A stretch of DNA of 64,000 nucleotides from Alphaproteobacteria bacterium (lineage in GTDB: Bacteria; Pseudomonadota; Alphaproteobacteria; Micropepsales; Micropepsaceae): the NCBI GenBank assembly GCA_013389115.1, contig JACADY010000070.1, positions 1 through 64,000 of the forward strand, given 5' to 3'. Below are positions 8,427 to 17,410 of this stretch, in pieces. Position numbers and translations under genes: made by a program. The notes below the pieces were generated by a model that was not told where the DNA came from, ran no database searches, and saw only the letters and a list, made by a program, of their open reading frames with translations. Within the stretch, counting starts at the first letter, position 1. Every line of letters begins with the position of its first letter.

Positions 8427-9791
8427 TCAGATGGCTGTTGACACATCAATTTGCCGCACAATTAGGATTGTCACGACTTGAGTCCCGCTGTCCCGGCTCT
8501 CGGTGCAGCGGGCGCTCGGATCGATCAATCTATCTCCAAGTGTGGTGTAAAATCGCGCGACCGTCATTCCATTCGGAAAACGCGAATACAAGCATCCGAC
8601 TTCCGACCTGAACGCTTGCTGTATTCTGTTGCCAACCTTCGCCTTTGTTGGCGACATTGTTGCCATCATAGTAGCGTTGGCAAGCAAGCCGCCCGGCCCA
8701 TGGACCTCAAACGTAAACCAATGATCATGGGGGCCGGGCCCTCGATGCCCGTAGCGGATATTCCGCAGTTCATAACCACTCTCCAGAGCGGCTGTCCCGC
8801 CGTTTAACGATACGCTCGTTGAACGGAATGGAGCGGGTTGAATACTTGGCGTGGGCACAGTCATCTGACTTTCAACCGTGAAGTTGAAACGCCCCCAACC
8901 GTCATTCCAGTCCGCAAACGCATACCGGACGACATTCGAACCGGCGTAGAAAGTGTCGGTCTGCAAGCGCCAGTCCTGATCATTCTGGCCAACATAAGAG
9001 TTATCGCCGAGATATTTTCCGCCCGGGCCGTACATTTGGAACATGAACTCGTGTCGATGTGGCGAAGGTCCTTTATGCCTATACGCGAATGTTCGAATGA
9101 AGTATCCATTGCCAAGTAAGACGACTCCGCCGGCCAGTGGAATTTTTCCGTCGGCTCTCGGCGGCAGCAGAATGCCCTTTGCAGCGACCCAGGTCTCATA
9201 CTCCGAGTCAAATGCGTAAGCTTCCTCCTCAACCGAATTGTAATCCCTGACGTACTTCTTTGCGAAGTCTGAGGTTCCCCATTTGCGGAATTGCATCACG
9301 TGAAAAAGCTCATGCGCCCACAGCCGGGCGTTGTTCTCCGCATCCCACGCTCGATCAAATACAATCGTGTCAACAAGTGTAACAGCGTGTGCATGGTTTT
9401 CGCGAGTTATCAGACCGCCAAGATTCAGAAACCCACTATCTCCAACCTTGTATTCAACGGCATTCAGCACATCCACGTCGACGAAACCTTCAAGCTGCTC
9501 TCGAATGTTCTGTGGTATCGGGCGGGAAGCTTGGCGCGCGCTATCGCGAGATTTCTGCAGCCAAGACGCAAGTATCGGCCCGACACTCTCAACCTCGTGC
9601 TCCCGTCGAATTCTAATCCAAATTACGTCCCAGATTTTCGCGATTTCTCCGCCAAATTTTGGAACACACGCTTTAGTGAGTGGTTCTCGGTAGTGATCGG
9701 AAGGACAACCCGCGAAGGCGTTTCCAGACCACAAAAGTGTGGCTGCGGCTGTTGCAAGTACTGCGCGCCGCGCAAGCAATAAACTGCTCAT
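8427..9791 (-). CDS. Secreted DUF4157-like HExxH protein with duplicated C-terminal unit
   Basis: A 454-residue exported protein. Residues 1-27 form a signal peptide ending NAFA. LWAHELFHVMQF (HELFH at 160-164) is a zincin motif; VEEEAYAFD at about 187-195 could give the third ligand, as in DUF4157 (the eCIS core domain), which I judge the best match. The C-terminal half holds two similar units at about 221-262 and 331-371, both reading GG-x-x-x-L-x-x-GY and then RHKGPSPHRHEF or HRGPGPHDHWFT followed by GPGG. Zinc peptidase activity is inferred. No eCIS or secretion genes are nearby. It is intact, unlike many neighbours, and stands alone on the minus strand. Confidence 0.65.
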   Translation of the reverse strand: MSSLLLARRAVLATAAATLLWSGNAFAGCPSDHYREPLTKACVPKFGGEIAKIWDVIWIRIRREHEVESVGPILASWLQKSRDSARQASRPIPQNIREQLEGFVDVDVLNAVEYKVGDSGFLNLGGLITRENHAHAVTLVDTIVFDRAWDAENNARLWAHELFHVMQFRKWGTSDFAKKYVRDYNSVEEEAYAFDSEYETWVAAKGILLPPRADGKIPLAGGVVLLGNGYFIRTFAYRHKGPSPHRHEFMFQMYGPGGKYLGDNSYVGQNDQDWRLQTDTFYAGSNVVRYAFADWNDGWGRFNFTVESQMTVPTPSIQPAPFRSTSVSLNGGTAALESGYELRNIRYGHRGPGPHDHWFTFEVHGPGGLLANATMMATMSPTKAKVGNRIQQAFRSEVGCLYSRFPNGMTVARFYTTLGDRLIDPSARCTESRDSGTQVVTILIVRQIDVSTAI

Positions 9792-10149
9792 ATCGATATC
9801 TCCATTCTAGGAAATGCGATGCAACAATCGTTTGCTAAGGCACTTTTGCGTAGCACAACTTTTTGAAGTATTTATGACCGAACTGAACATACCCTCTAAT
9901 ATTCCAAGCGGTATGACGTTAAACCTCATGTGGCCAATGCCCATCGTTAGATCATTTGAGACCTCGGCTCGCTCTCAGAGCGAAGACTCTGGCTCATATG
10001 GTTTGAATATTAAGGAGCCTACCGCCGATGGGGCAAGCGACGATTGGTGAGCGTCTTTCGCATGGTTCGATCCCTTTGCTCTAAGAGTCGCTTACCGTAT
10101 TGGGAACATAACTCAGCCAGCATAAGGTTATCTATTGTCTCCTGAGAGC
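9792..10149. other. Intergenic stretch upstream of the HExxH gene
   Basis: Some 358 bases hold the promoter region of the leftward secreted-protein gene and then run into IS3 debris. A 58-codon open frame from ATG 9874 (plus strand) has no ribosome binding site or recognisable domain; I do not call it a gene. Confidence 0.35.
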
Positions 10150-11290
10150 TTTCATGATCGTATTTGAGTCACGAAAGCCCAGAGGCGCCGTGCGAGGTCA
10201 ACTCGCGGGAAGTATTCTTGGAGCAGGATGCGGTTGTTCAGCGTCTGCTGTCAGCGCTCGATCTTGCTCTGCGTCTAAGGATGGTTCGGCGCGCTGCGCA
10301 GGTGTTTCATTTTCTTTTCTTCCAGCGATCCCGCAAGTTCGCCGGCCATGTTGGACGAGCCGTTGTCGGAAAGCTGCCGCGGGCGATGAACGACCATTTT
10401 TGCTTCCTCCAAGCCCGAAACGTCCAGTGCAAGCTGCAGCGTCTCGGTCAAATCGTCGGCATGCACGGTTGTGCATAGCTCTTAGGCATGGATGTAGCGC
10501 GAGAAGTTGTTGAGGGCCCTCGACAGATAGGACGATCCAAGCCGGTGACCTTGAGATAGGTGAAGACGTTCTGACAAAACTATTTCGGCGACGGGGTCAG
10601 ATCCTTGAACGCATCGCTCGCACCTAAAGCCGTGAAGACCGGGCGGTGATCAGGTACTGGGCCTTCAAATGCCTGTAAATGCTCGCTTGCGAGACAATAT
10701 AGACAAGCTTGTTCGTGAACCTGTCGTCGAGCACATTTTGGGAGAGTTACGGCCCCTCTAAGGCCATCTCGATCAGTCATTGGCGAGTATCAAACATGAT
10801 GCGATTTGAGATACGACCCGGATCGAGGTGCTGATCTTCGAGGCCTTTATAATGAGACCAGACGTAGCAATCGTAGCAACGTTTGAACGTTGTTCGCGCC
10901 ATGCCGAGATTCGTCAGCGTGCGCCTGACGTAGGGATGAGATTTCTTCACATGGCGAATAATCTCGAGGGGTTCGTTGGTGGGGTACCTAATTCTTGGTC
11001 GGCCCGGTCTTCGACCATGCCGTTATTGAGCAGGTGATTTTCGAGTGTCAGATCGGCGAAGAATTCTTTTCAGTGCCAGGGTGTTGCGGCGCAGGTCTCT
11101 CATCTTGCTTGGCGTCGCCGTGCGTGCTGTATCGTCGGCGAGGCGTCGCTTTCCAGCTTCGAGGAATTCTTTGGACCAGCCGTAGTACATCGAGGTCGCA
11201 ATACCCTGGTGCCGGCGCAGCTCGGCCACCAAGTGCTCGCCTCGCAGGCCTTCGAGCACAAAGCGGATCTTGTCCTCGGCCACAAGATGC
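10150..11290 (-). pseudogene. Degenerate IS3-family element (OrfA and OrfB remnants)
   Basis: OrfA begins at 11283 (MAEDKIRFVLEGLRGEHLVAE, with SMYYGWSKEFLEAGKRRLA) and is then frameshifted; the lost frame continues FFADLTLENHLL. OrfB pieces follow leftward in changing frames: VRRTLTNLGMARTTF near 10900, NKLVYIVSQASIYRHLKAQ near 10700, FTYLKVTG near 10565, then DDLTETLQLALD and RPRQLSDNGSS (part of the DDE core), and finally QSKIER-stop-QQTLNNRILL near 10220. Several stops and shifts show a long-dead copy. I could not place its terminal repeats. Confidence 0.82.
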
Positions 11291-11429
11291 CGGCGCGCAG
11301 CACGGCGAATATCCTAGATGACTTGCTCCGCCGGGACTCCGTCCAGCTCTGACCTCCGCCTCAACGTTGCGCTCCTTGACCGCTATGATGAACCAGAATT
11401 CCTCCGTTCCTCAACTCAACCGGTTTGTA

Positions 11430-11609
11430 TCAAGGGCGATAATGGTGAACACCATCGAGATGATCTTCTCAAAGGTCAAAGGCTTCCTGCGCAAAGCCGC
11501 CGCACGCACCCTTGATACCCTCTGGAACGTCATCGCCGAAGTGCTCGAAACCCTCGCGCGCAACGACTGCACCAACCGTTTCATCGCCACGAGATTTGAC
11601 CAAGAGTAA
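11430..11609 (+). pseudogene. IS630-family transposase, C-terminal fragment
   Basis: The frame reads NTIEMIFSKVKGFLRKAAART, matching the NPIE-x-x-FxKLK-x-x-LRKAAART block at the end of IS630-type DDE transposases, then continues to TAA 11607-11609. The asparagine-proline of the catalytic block is altered to NT, and nothing upstream of about 11430 resembles the rest of the enzyme. It is a remnant inserted or left beside the IS3 debris. Confidence 0.7.
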
Positions 11610-11661
11610 ATGGAATCGGCTCTAGATTGCTAATGATAACGGAAAGCCGGACGGAGAGCTA

Positions 11662-12359
11662 TTATTTGATTGTTAAGGGGCAGCTTGTCAACACTGCTGC
11701 AATAAAATGAGTAGATTCAACATCTGGCGGAAATTCGTGTTTGGCCAACCATTCACGGACTGCGTAATGCAAAGCCGATTCGAATCCTGAGGCCGGATTT
11801 TTTAATGCATTATTTAAAATTACTAATAATTCATTGTACATGCTCAATGAAATATTTCCTTTTAATGCCAAAATCAATGGCTCTCCTAGCAAAAAAGAAG
11901 TCAAAAAGCTGCGCTCTTCAGGTATTTGATAAAATGTTGTACCAATACCAAGTGCAACATACACTTCTGAGTATTTTTGTGCACTCGGTAACAGGCCTGC
12001 ATTGCCCTTATGGTATTCGAACCCAACTTTGAGATCATGAAGAGAAATTGTTACAAGAAGTGACCAATTTTTTTGAAATCGTCATTCAATTGAGAGTTTT
12101 GGCGAATTTTTCTAACTATCTTATCTATATATCCATAGAGAAGCTTTTCATCTGCCCTGTCTGGCGGAAACAAACCAAATGAATCAAACAGGTTCGAATA
12201 TATCCTTACGCGAGGCATATTTCGCCACTTTTCTGGATTAAATACACTATGACAGCTGTCGAAGTCAGGCAGTTTCAACGGATCTGCCGCAAAACAGCCA
12301 GATAAAAACAAAACAGTTGAAATGAAAAAGAACCAAAACGCCTTTCTAAAATTTTGCAT
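11662..12359 (-). pseudogene. AT-rich lipoprotein gene interrupted at an A7 tract
   Basis: The first frame starts at ATG 12359 with a lipoprotein signal (VLFLSGC, lipobox cysteine at about residue 22) and stops at 12051. A second frame continues without a break as KNWSLLVTISLHDLKVGFEYH and runs to 11662. Joining needs one extra A in the tract of seven A (12068-12074, T on the plus strand). The joined protein would be about 232 residues. I recognise no family. The gene is far more AT-rich than anything else here, so it likely came from another source. Polymerase slippage on A7 could make some full-length product; a true mutation or a homopolymer sequencing error are equally possible. Confidence 0.55.
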
Positions 12360-12664
12360 CGCCGCACTCGCCCTCAGCTCTTTGCGTGCCTGACTTGCAC
12401 ATCCAAGGTCGTTAAAGTTAGAATTTAATTCAGAACTACTCCCATACTGCCGCTCGATGAGCCGGCTAACCCCAACGCGATCCCCTGAGATTTAGGTTAG
12501 TATCGAAATTGCTTTTGCGCCAGCGTTTCCAGTTAAGTGCGTCTGAGTTAGAGCGAAGCCTGGACAACGACTGTCTCTTGAAACCGTTGTCTGCCCCCCC
12601 TGGCTTGGCCTCTCTGAGTTGTGGTTATGACCATCACGCTGGACTGCAATGGCATGGAAAAGGC
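12360..12664. other. Short gap between the lipoprotein gene and the MRPDM-type gene
   Basis: About 305 bases. The left part is AT-rich and is probably the lipoprotein promoter. The right part has no start signals or recognisable coding content. Confidence 0.35.
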
Positions 12665-13454
12665 TCACGTTTGAAAAGATCGTCGCGAAGGTGCGCGAGG
12701 TGGATGTTCCGCCGCCCGCAGCCCAAACCGCCGTATCTCCCCGCTGTTGGCCTGCTTGTCCTTCACCCGATAGGTCCCGTCGCTCACGACCTTACCGGTC
12801 ACAATGTCGACCCCGTTGTATGTGCGGGTTCGCATGCGCTCGGTTCCGTCTGGCTCACGACACCGAAGGATCTCCGGTGCAGGTACGCATGCGCGTTTGA
12901 GCACATACCAAATGCCCTCAATCATCAGGAACTCGCGTCCGCCGGCCTGGCGATAGCGTTCAGGTTCGCGTGCCAGTGGTTTGATCGCGTCAGGGATCAA
13001 ATCGCACCAGCGCCGCAGCACGCCGTCACGCGGATCCACGCAAAGCCTGTCATACCGCCCCCCCACCGCTACCGCCGCCATCCGCGCCGCGGCGCCTCCA
13101 AGACCCGAATGTCGCGGACCGCCATTCTCCGTTCGCGCCCAGCCGAAGATGGACATCGACTTCCTGCTTCACATGCAGGCGCAAATGGTCCTGCACCACA
13201 TTCCTCGCATCGAGATCGCGGCAAATCTCGCTGTAAACCTCGTCCCATTTGCGGCCGACCGACTTCTGCAAGAAGCGATGGAGAGGCGCCAGGTGATCAT
13301 TGAAGACCTTCCGGTCTCCAAACGGGTGGTAGCGGCGGCGCATGCCCTCCTGCTTCGGCAAGTGGTCCATATCCCGGACGGGCCGCCCTTTCTTTTGTCC
13401 GCCACCACCTTTGCGTGGCCGCTCGACGATAACTTTGTGCATGTCCGGACGCAT
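12665..13454 (-). pseudogene. Conserved unknown protein (MRPDMxKVIVERPR type), frameshifted at G7
   Basis: ATG 13454 opens a protein starting MRPDMHKVIVERPR, with HPFGDRKVFNDHLAPLHRFLQKSVGRKWDEV following; I recall this as a widespread uncharacterised protein type. The frame stops at about 13048, just after a run of seven G (13058-13064, C on the plus strand). Removing one G restores SGGGRYDRLCVDPRDGVLRRW and the protein then continues to 12665, about 262 residues. The second frame also has an internal ATG at 13156. A hypermutable G-tract could switch the gene on and off, but simple decay or a miscalled homopolymer is as likely. No function is known to me. Confidence 0.6.
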
Positions 13455-13741
13455 CGTGGACTTGATCCTTCGTCATCCTCGTCGCTGGGTGGGGAGACAG
13501 CGTTTCCCCGGTTCGCATTCGTTCGGACCGCCGCGCGTGCCGAAAGCAACGGGCAACCGGATGCAGGTCATGTACGCGGGGGTCATCCACCAACTCTCAA
13601 CAAAGACCTGGTTAGCGACCGGCGAGGGGTCAGGGCTTCAGGGTCCTTGGTCCTCTGCGCCAGAGCAGGTCTTGATATCGTGCCAGCGCGGCGGTCCTAG
13701 CCAGCGATCCCCCTCAGGAGGACGAGGATGACCCGCCAAAG

Positions 13742-14341
13742 TCAGGGGAGCAGGCCCTCCTGGCGCAGGAGATCCCTTTCCGATTTCTGAAGGTCGATCG
13801 TGGCCCGGGCGTTCAGCATCGACAGCTCGTCCTTTGCCTGAGCAATGGCGCGCTCGATGGTCCGGATCTCCCCTTCAAAGGCGTCCTTTTCCTCAGCAGG
13901 GAAGAGGGCCAGGGTCATCAGATCATAGCGGCTTCCTTCTCCGTAACTTGTATGTGGGGCAATGCCCTCGAACCGCTTGCGGCGGCTGAGGAGTTCCTCA
14001 CCGAGTGCCTCTGCAGCCGCGGCGACACCCCCAGCATTGAGTTTCTCGAGACGCTCCTTGCGTTCGGTCAGTGCTTTGATCTGACCCAACCGTGTGCTGA
14101 CACCAACAGCAACGTTCTGCTGGGCCACGCGCTCCCGCAATGCGTAACGCAGAGCATCAAGCGCATCACTGCGCTCAGCGGCTGCGCGGACCTTCGCGCG
14201 CATTGAGAAGCGGGCATCGACCGGATCTTGGAACAGGTCAATGACCATGCTGGCGTCAAGCTGCGCGGCGTAAGCCTTCACGCGCTGGGCCAGCCGGTTT
14301 TTCAGGTCGCTGGCTTTGTGAAGGGTTATGGCCGTGTCCAT
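13742..14341 (-). CDS. Unknown coiled-coil island protein
   Basis: A 199-residue protein starting MDTAITLHKAS. It is rich in Ala, Arg, Glu and Leu and strongly helical; residues about 100-130 (IKALTERKERLEKLNAGG) and 160-195 (EIRTIERAIAQAKDEL) look like coiled coils. No signal peptide or membrane segment. I recognise no family. ATG 14341 is taken; the frame is open further upstream to 14524, but that stretch has no protein-like pattern. It is divergent from the gene at 14543, sharing a 200-base intergenic region, so the two may be co-regulated. Confidence 0.55.
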   Translation of the reverse strand: MDTAITLHKASDLKNRLAQRVKAYAAQLDASMVIDLFQDPVDARFSMRAKVRAAAERSDALDALRYALRERVAQQNVAVGVSTRLGQIKALTERKERLEKLNAGGVAAAAEALGEELLSRRKRFEGIAPHTSYGEGSRYDLMTLALFPAEEKDAFEGEIRTIERAIAQAKDELSMLNARATIDLQKSERDLLRQEGLLP

Positions 14342-14542
14342 GGCTCGCACCGGGTTGTGAGGCAGTCGTGTTGCGAGACAAGGTCTACTGCCCTGCCCCT
14401 CGGAACAAAATCCGTTTTGGGATTCCGATTGCGATCGGGCGCGCCGCTCCGTCCTTTCAGCACACCAACGCATTGATCGCGCTCTCGGAATTGGCGTAAC
14501 CAGCTTTCCGATGAGATCCCACACAACCGGACAGGACGTGCC

Positions 14543-15355
14543 ATGGCTGTCGCAAAAGACGCGTGGGCCTGCTCACGAACTCTCCTGAGTGCTATTGATC
14601 GCGCCATGCACGCGCGCGGGCTCAGCAACACTGCGCTCGCCGCCAGCGTGAAGCCGCTTCGCTGCGATGAGGCAACGATCCGCAATTTGCGAGCCGGCAG
14701 GCGCGTACGCGAACGCTACGTCGAGGCGGTCTGCACGGTGCTCGGTCTTCAAGCATCCTTCAGAAGCGAGCGGCGCAAGGCGCTTGTGGCTGCTGATGAC
14801 TATGGCGGCTACAAGCTCTCGACGCTGCCCAATTATGAAGGGCACTTCGTCGAAGCCAGACGCAGCTTCTCATCTGACGGGGAGATCGTTCTGTCGTCTC
14901 ACATCATTGCCTGGGACCCCTACGTTCAAGCGCTGGCCTTCGATCATGTGGCCGCGGGCACGCCGCAGAGGCGTCGACGCGACTTCCAGCACTCAGGCCA
15001 CCTCCTGATCAGCCCGACCGAAGGCAGCGTCGTGTTTCTGGCGATCGACAAGGGGACCGCGCGTGTGTCGATGCTGACGCCGCTCAGCGGCAAAGGCGCG
15101 GTTGGGGACGAGATGTATGGGGTGCTTCTGACGCGAAGGACCGTCGCGTTCGGAAGCAGGCCCGGTGTCAGCGCGATCGTGCTCCGCAAAGTCTCTGACG
15201 AGCCCCAAAGCGATGGAGTTTCGTCAGAACGGCTCAGTCCCGGATCACAATCCTACACCGAATGGAACGCCACCCTAACGCGCGTGGAAGACGAACTCGT
15301 CAAGGTCGCCGTGGCAGGGCAGAACCCCAGAGCCGGGATGTACCCACAGCGGTGA
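14543..15355 (+). CDS. Unknown protein with N-terminal HTH-like region
   Basis: A 270-residue protein. Residues about 12-70 (LLSAIDRAMHARGLSNTALAA, then ATIRNLRAGRRVRERYVEAVCTVLGL) resemble an XRE-like helix-turn-helix. Residues about 85-220 form a beta-rich region (SGHLLISPTEGSVVFLAIDKG, YGVLLTRRTVAFGS) that could be a ligand or effector-sensing domain. Related architectures occur in regulators, but I cannot name one. It is intact and reads away from the coiled-coil gene at 14341. The C-terminal tail is cut close to IS3 debris beginning at 15378, with its stop at 15353-15355 just outside. Confidence 0.55.
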   Translation: MAVAKDAWACSRTLLSAIDRAMHARGLSNTALAASVKPLRCDEATIRNLRAGRRVRERYVEAVCTVLGLQASFRSERRKALVAADDYGGYKLSTLPNYEGHFVEARRSFSSDGEIVLSSHIIAWDPYVQALAFDHVAAGTPQRRRRDFQHSGHLLISPTEGSVVFLAIDKGTARVSMLTPLSGKGAVGDEMYGVLLTRRTVAFGSRPGVSAIVLRKVSDEPQSDGVSSERLSPGSQSYTEWNATLTRVEDELVKVAVAGQNPRAGMYPQR

Positions 15356-15377
15356 GCAACCCGTTGAGCGTTTTCAC

Positions 15378-15729
15378 TGACCCGCCCCCAATTGCACAGC
15401 CTCGTTCTATGTAACAGCTGAGGCTTGTGCGAGGGAAGGCCGATCTGTCTAGAACCCCTTGGAACGCTGGTCGGAGTTCGGCGGGCTGGATGGTTTGCGG
15501 CACCGGCGGCTGGTAGCAGAGCGATGAATGCCGCGGCAGGATCGTGTTGTACTGATGCCGCCACATTTCGATGACCGCCGGCGCCTCACGGAGCGTGCAA
15601 AACAGCTCCGTGTTGAGACATTCGTGGCGGAGCTTGCCGTTGAACGATTCATTGTAGCCGTTCTCCCAAGGCGGGCCGGGCGTAAGGATGCGGAAGCCAG
15701 GCAAGCGGAAGTGAGGTGCGATCGCGCTC
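15378..15729 (-). pseudogene. IS3-family (IS407-like) OrfB C-terminal remnant
   Basis: The minus-strand frame reads TPGPPWENGYNESFNGKLRHE and then CLNTELFCTLREAPAVIEMWR, the well-known end of IS3-type OrfB after the second Asp of the DDE triad. YNTILPRHSSLCYQPP has one indel relative to the usual YNTIRPHSSLGYRPPAP. The left border may be TGACCCGCCCCCAATTGC at 15378, which looks like an IS terminal repeat. The upstream part of the transposase is absent; the remnant abuts the SRAP start, so that gene may have lost its own promoter. Confidence 0.75.
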
Positions 15730-16398
15730 ATGTGCAACTACTACCGGCAAAGCGGCACGTCGCATCACGCACGGCGGCTCGCCGCCCTACTGGGGCGGAC
15801 ACTGAGAACCACGCCGCAGACGGACAATCCGCGGCCGCAGGACGGCATCTATCCCGATCAGGACGCACCGATACTCCTCAACGGTGCCGATGGCGCTCTT
15901 GAATTGGTCAGGGCGCGCTGGGGCTTCCCAGCTGTCCCCGGCCAGTCGGCGCCGATCACCAACATTCGCAATCTGAAAAGCCAGTGGTGGCGAGACGTCA
16001 ATCGGGCGTGGATCACCGAAGCGGCCTATCGGTGCCTCGTTCCATTCACGGAGTTCGCCGAGCCTGTGCGCGATCCGACATGGTTTGCGGTGCCGGGCGT
16101 TGAGGTTGCGTGCTTCGCCGGTGTCTGGCGACCGTGGCGGGGTGAACGCCTGGTGGAACCGCCAGGGCAGAAGCGCCGCGCTCGCGAGGAACGGGACTGG
16201 CGGCTCTATGCGTTCCTGACCACGGAAGCGAACGCCGTAGTTCGGCCGATTCACGAAAAGGCGATGCCGGTCATCCTCGTTGACCCTGCGGAGCAAGCCG
16301 AGTGGTTAGGAGGCGGGACGGCTAGCCTGCGCCTGCAACGGCCGCTGCCCAGCGATCAGCTCACCATAGTTGCGGCAAGCTGGCCACGATCGCCATAG
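15730..16398 (+). CDS. SRAP (SOS response-associated peptidase) family protein
   Basis: A 222-residue HMCES/YedK relative. The family forms a thiazolidine crosslink from Cys2 to abasic sites in single-stranded DNA, protecting them. MCN at the start gives Cys2. RCLVPFTEFAEP (residues about 102-113) corresponds to the family's RCLVPADGFYEW and places the active-site Glu. PIHEKAMPVIL (about 177-187) supplies the His. TNIRN near 77 replaces the usual NARAE, so the DNA-binding edge is atypical. Its last 38 bases overlap the convergent SNase gene. Such proteins are common island cargo; a role in the element's replication is possible but unproved. Confidence 0.85.
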   Translation: MCNYYRQSGTSHHARRLAALLGRTLRTTPQTDNPRPQDGIYPDQDAPILLNGADGALELVRARWGFPAVPGQSAPITNIRNLKSQWWRDVNRAWITEAAYRCLVPFTEFAEPVRDPTWFAVPGVEVACFAGVWRPWRGERLVEPPGQKRRAREERDWRLYAFLTTEANAVVRPIHEKAMPVILVDPAEQAEWLGGGTASLRLQRPLPSDQLTIVAASWPRSP

Positions 16399-17134
16399 CG
16401 CCTGCCTCAAGCCCGCTGAGGCACAAGAGGGCGTCGAGCTTAGAGCCAGCGGCGAAACCTACGAATACTCCGGCAAAGAGGCCGATCGCTCCTCCCGACG
16501 TTCCGAGGCCCCACCGCCAGCCGCCAATCACAACGCCAACTCCACCAACAAGAGCACCAACGACCAGGGCCAGCACAGTCGGCATTGCGAGTGTCAGAAG
16601 CCCGGTCAGGGCGTAGCCTTCCATTGTCGTTTCCTCGCAAACGGGGCAGTCTGCGGCAGCAGGTCCAGGCGGTACCGGTGCGGGCGTCGACGGCGGGGCA
16701 GGGTCAGGCACCGGCACAGGGTCCGGCGCTGGTGTTGCCTTAGGCGGGCACCAATCGTGACTTGTGCCGATCGTGGGCCCTGTCGCGTCGACCTTAACCG
16801 CATTACCGCTCTCAACCATCAGCTTTGAATAGTCGCGCCCGTCGACATAGACACGAGCCAGCATGCGGCCAGCACGATCGCTCTCGCCGGTGCGCTTCAC
16901 AATGACATCGCCAAGGAATAGGGCATCGGCGAAAGCCTTCGCCTGCAATCCAAGCTGCCGTTCCTCGGGGCACTTGGCCCTTTCGATCTCGGGGGCATCG
17001 ATATCTATGATTTGGTAGCGCTCGCCGCGCCAATCAAACGTGTCGCCCTTCACGACAACAGGCTTGCCTTGGGCCGCAACTGAGGTCGCCAGGCCAGCGG
17101 CCAGCAACAGGACAATGACGAATGGTCTAACCAT
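16361..17134 (-). CDS. Exported SNase-like nuclease with C-terminal membrane anchor
   Basis: A 257-residue protein. Residues 1-21 are a signal peptide (cut near VAAQ). Residues about 25-125 fit the thermonuclease fold: KGDTFDWRGERYQIIDIDAPEI, with Asp and Glu in DIDAPE, and RTGESDRAGRMLARV carrying the distal Arg. A Pro-rich linker (about 130-160) leads to two or three hydrophobic segments between about 172 and 255. The nuclease domain is thus likely held outside the inner membrane. Members of this fold cleave DNA or RNA with calcium, but the loop around the first Arg is not standard, so activity is uncertain. The gene overlaps the SRAP 3' end. Confidence 0.72.
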   Translation of the reverse strand: MVRPFVIVLLLAAGLATSVAAQGKPVVVKGDTFDWRGERYQIIDIDAPEIERAKCPEERQLGLQAKAFADALFLGDVIVKRTGESDRAGRMLARVYVDGRDYSKLMVESGNAVKVDATGPTIGTSHDWCPPKATPAPDPVPVPDPAPPSTPAPVPPGPAAADCPVCEETTMEGYALTGLLTLAMPTVLALVVGALVGGVGVVIGGWRWGLGTSGGAIGLFAGVFVGFAAGSKLDALLCLSGLEAGAMAIVASLPQLW

Positions 17135-17410
17135 GGAGCCCCCCAGTGAAGGAGGTTAACAGCAGCTGGCGTCCAGAGATGACATTGCGCCGCCACACGC
17201 CGGCGGCATTCGCGGCAGTGACGAAGCGCTAAAACACAACTTAAAGTATAGAGTGGGCGATTAAATCACATTCAGGCACGTGATTAATATGACGATGGCA
17301 GCTTGCTTGTAATTTTCTGTCGCTAGAAGGATGGCGCGCTGAAGCCCCCCGAATACGTTTTTCGCCAAGAGGGACCCGTGCGCGCCACAATTGCGAGCAC
17401 CTCGCAGGCA

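Noticed and set aside
9874-10050. 58-codon open frame on the plus strand of the island
   Set aside because: No ribosome binding site, no recognisable pattern, and next to decayed IS DNA.
10154-10513. Plus-strand open frame over the IS3 remnant
   Set aside because: The minus strand carries clear OrfB motifs; the plus frame is its shadow.
12509-13303. 264-codon plus-strand open frame opposite the MRPDM-type gene
   Set aside because: The minus-strand protein has a conserved start and continuity; the plus frame has no recognisable pattern.
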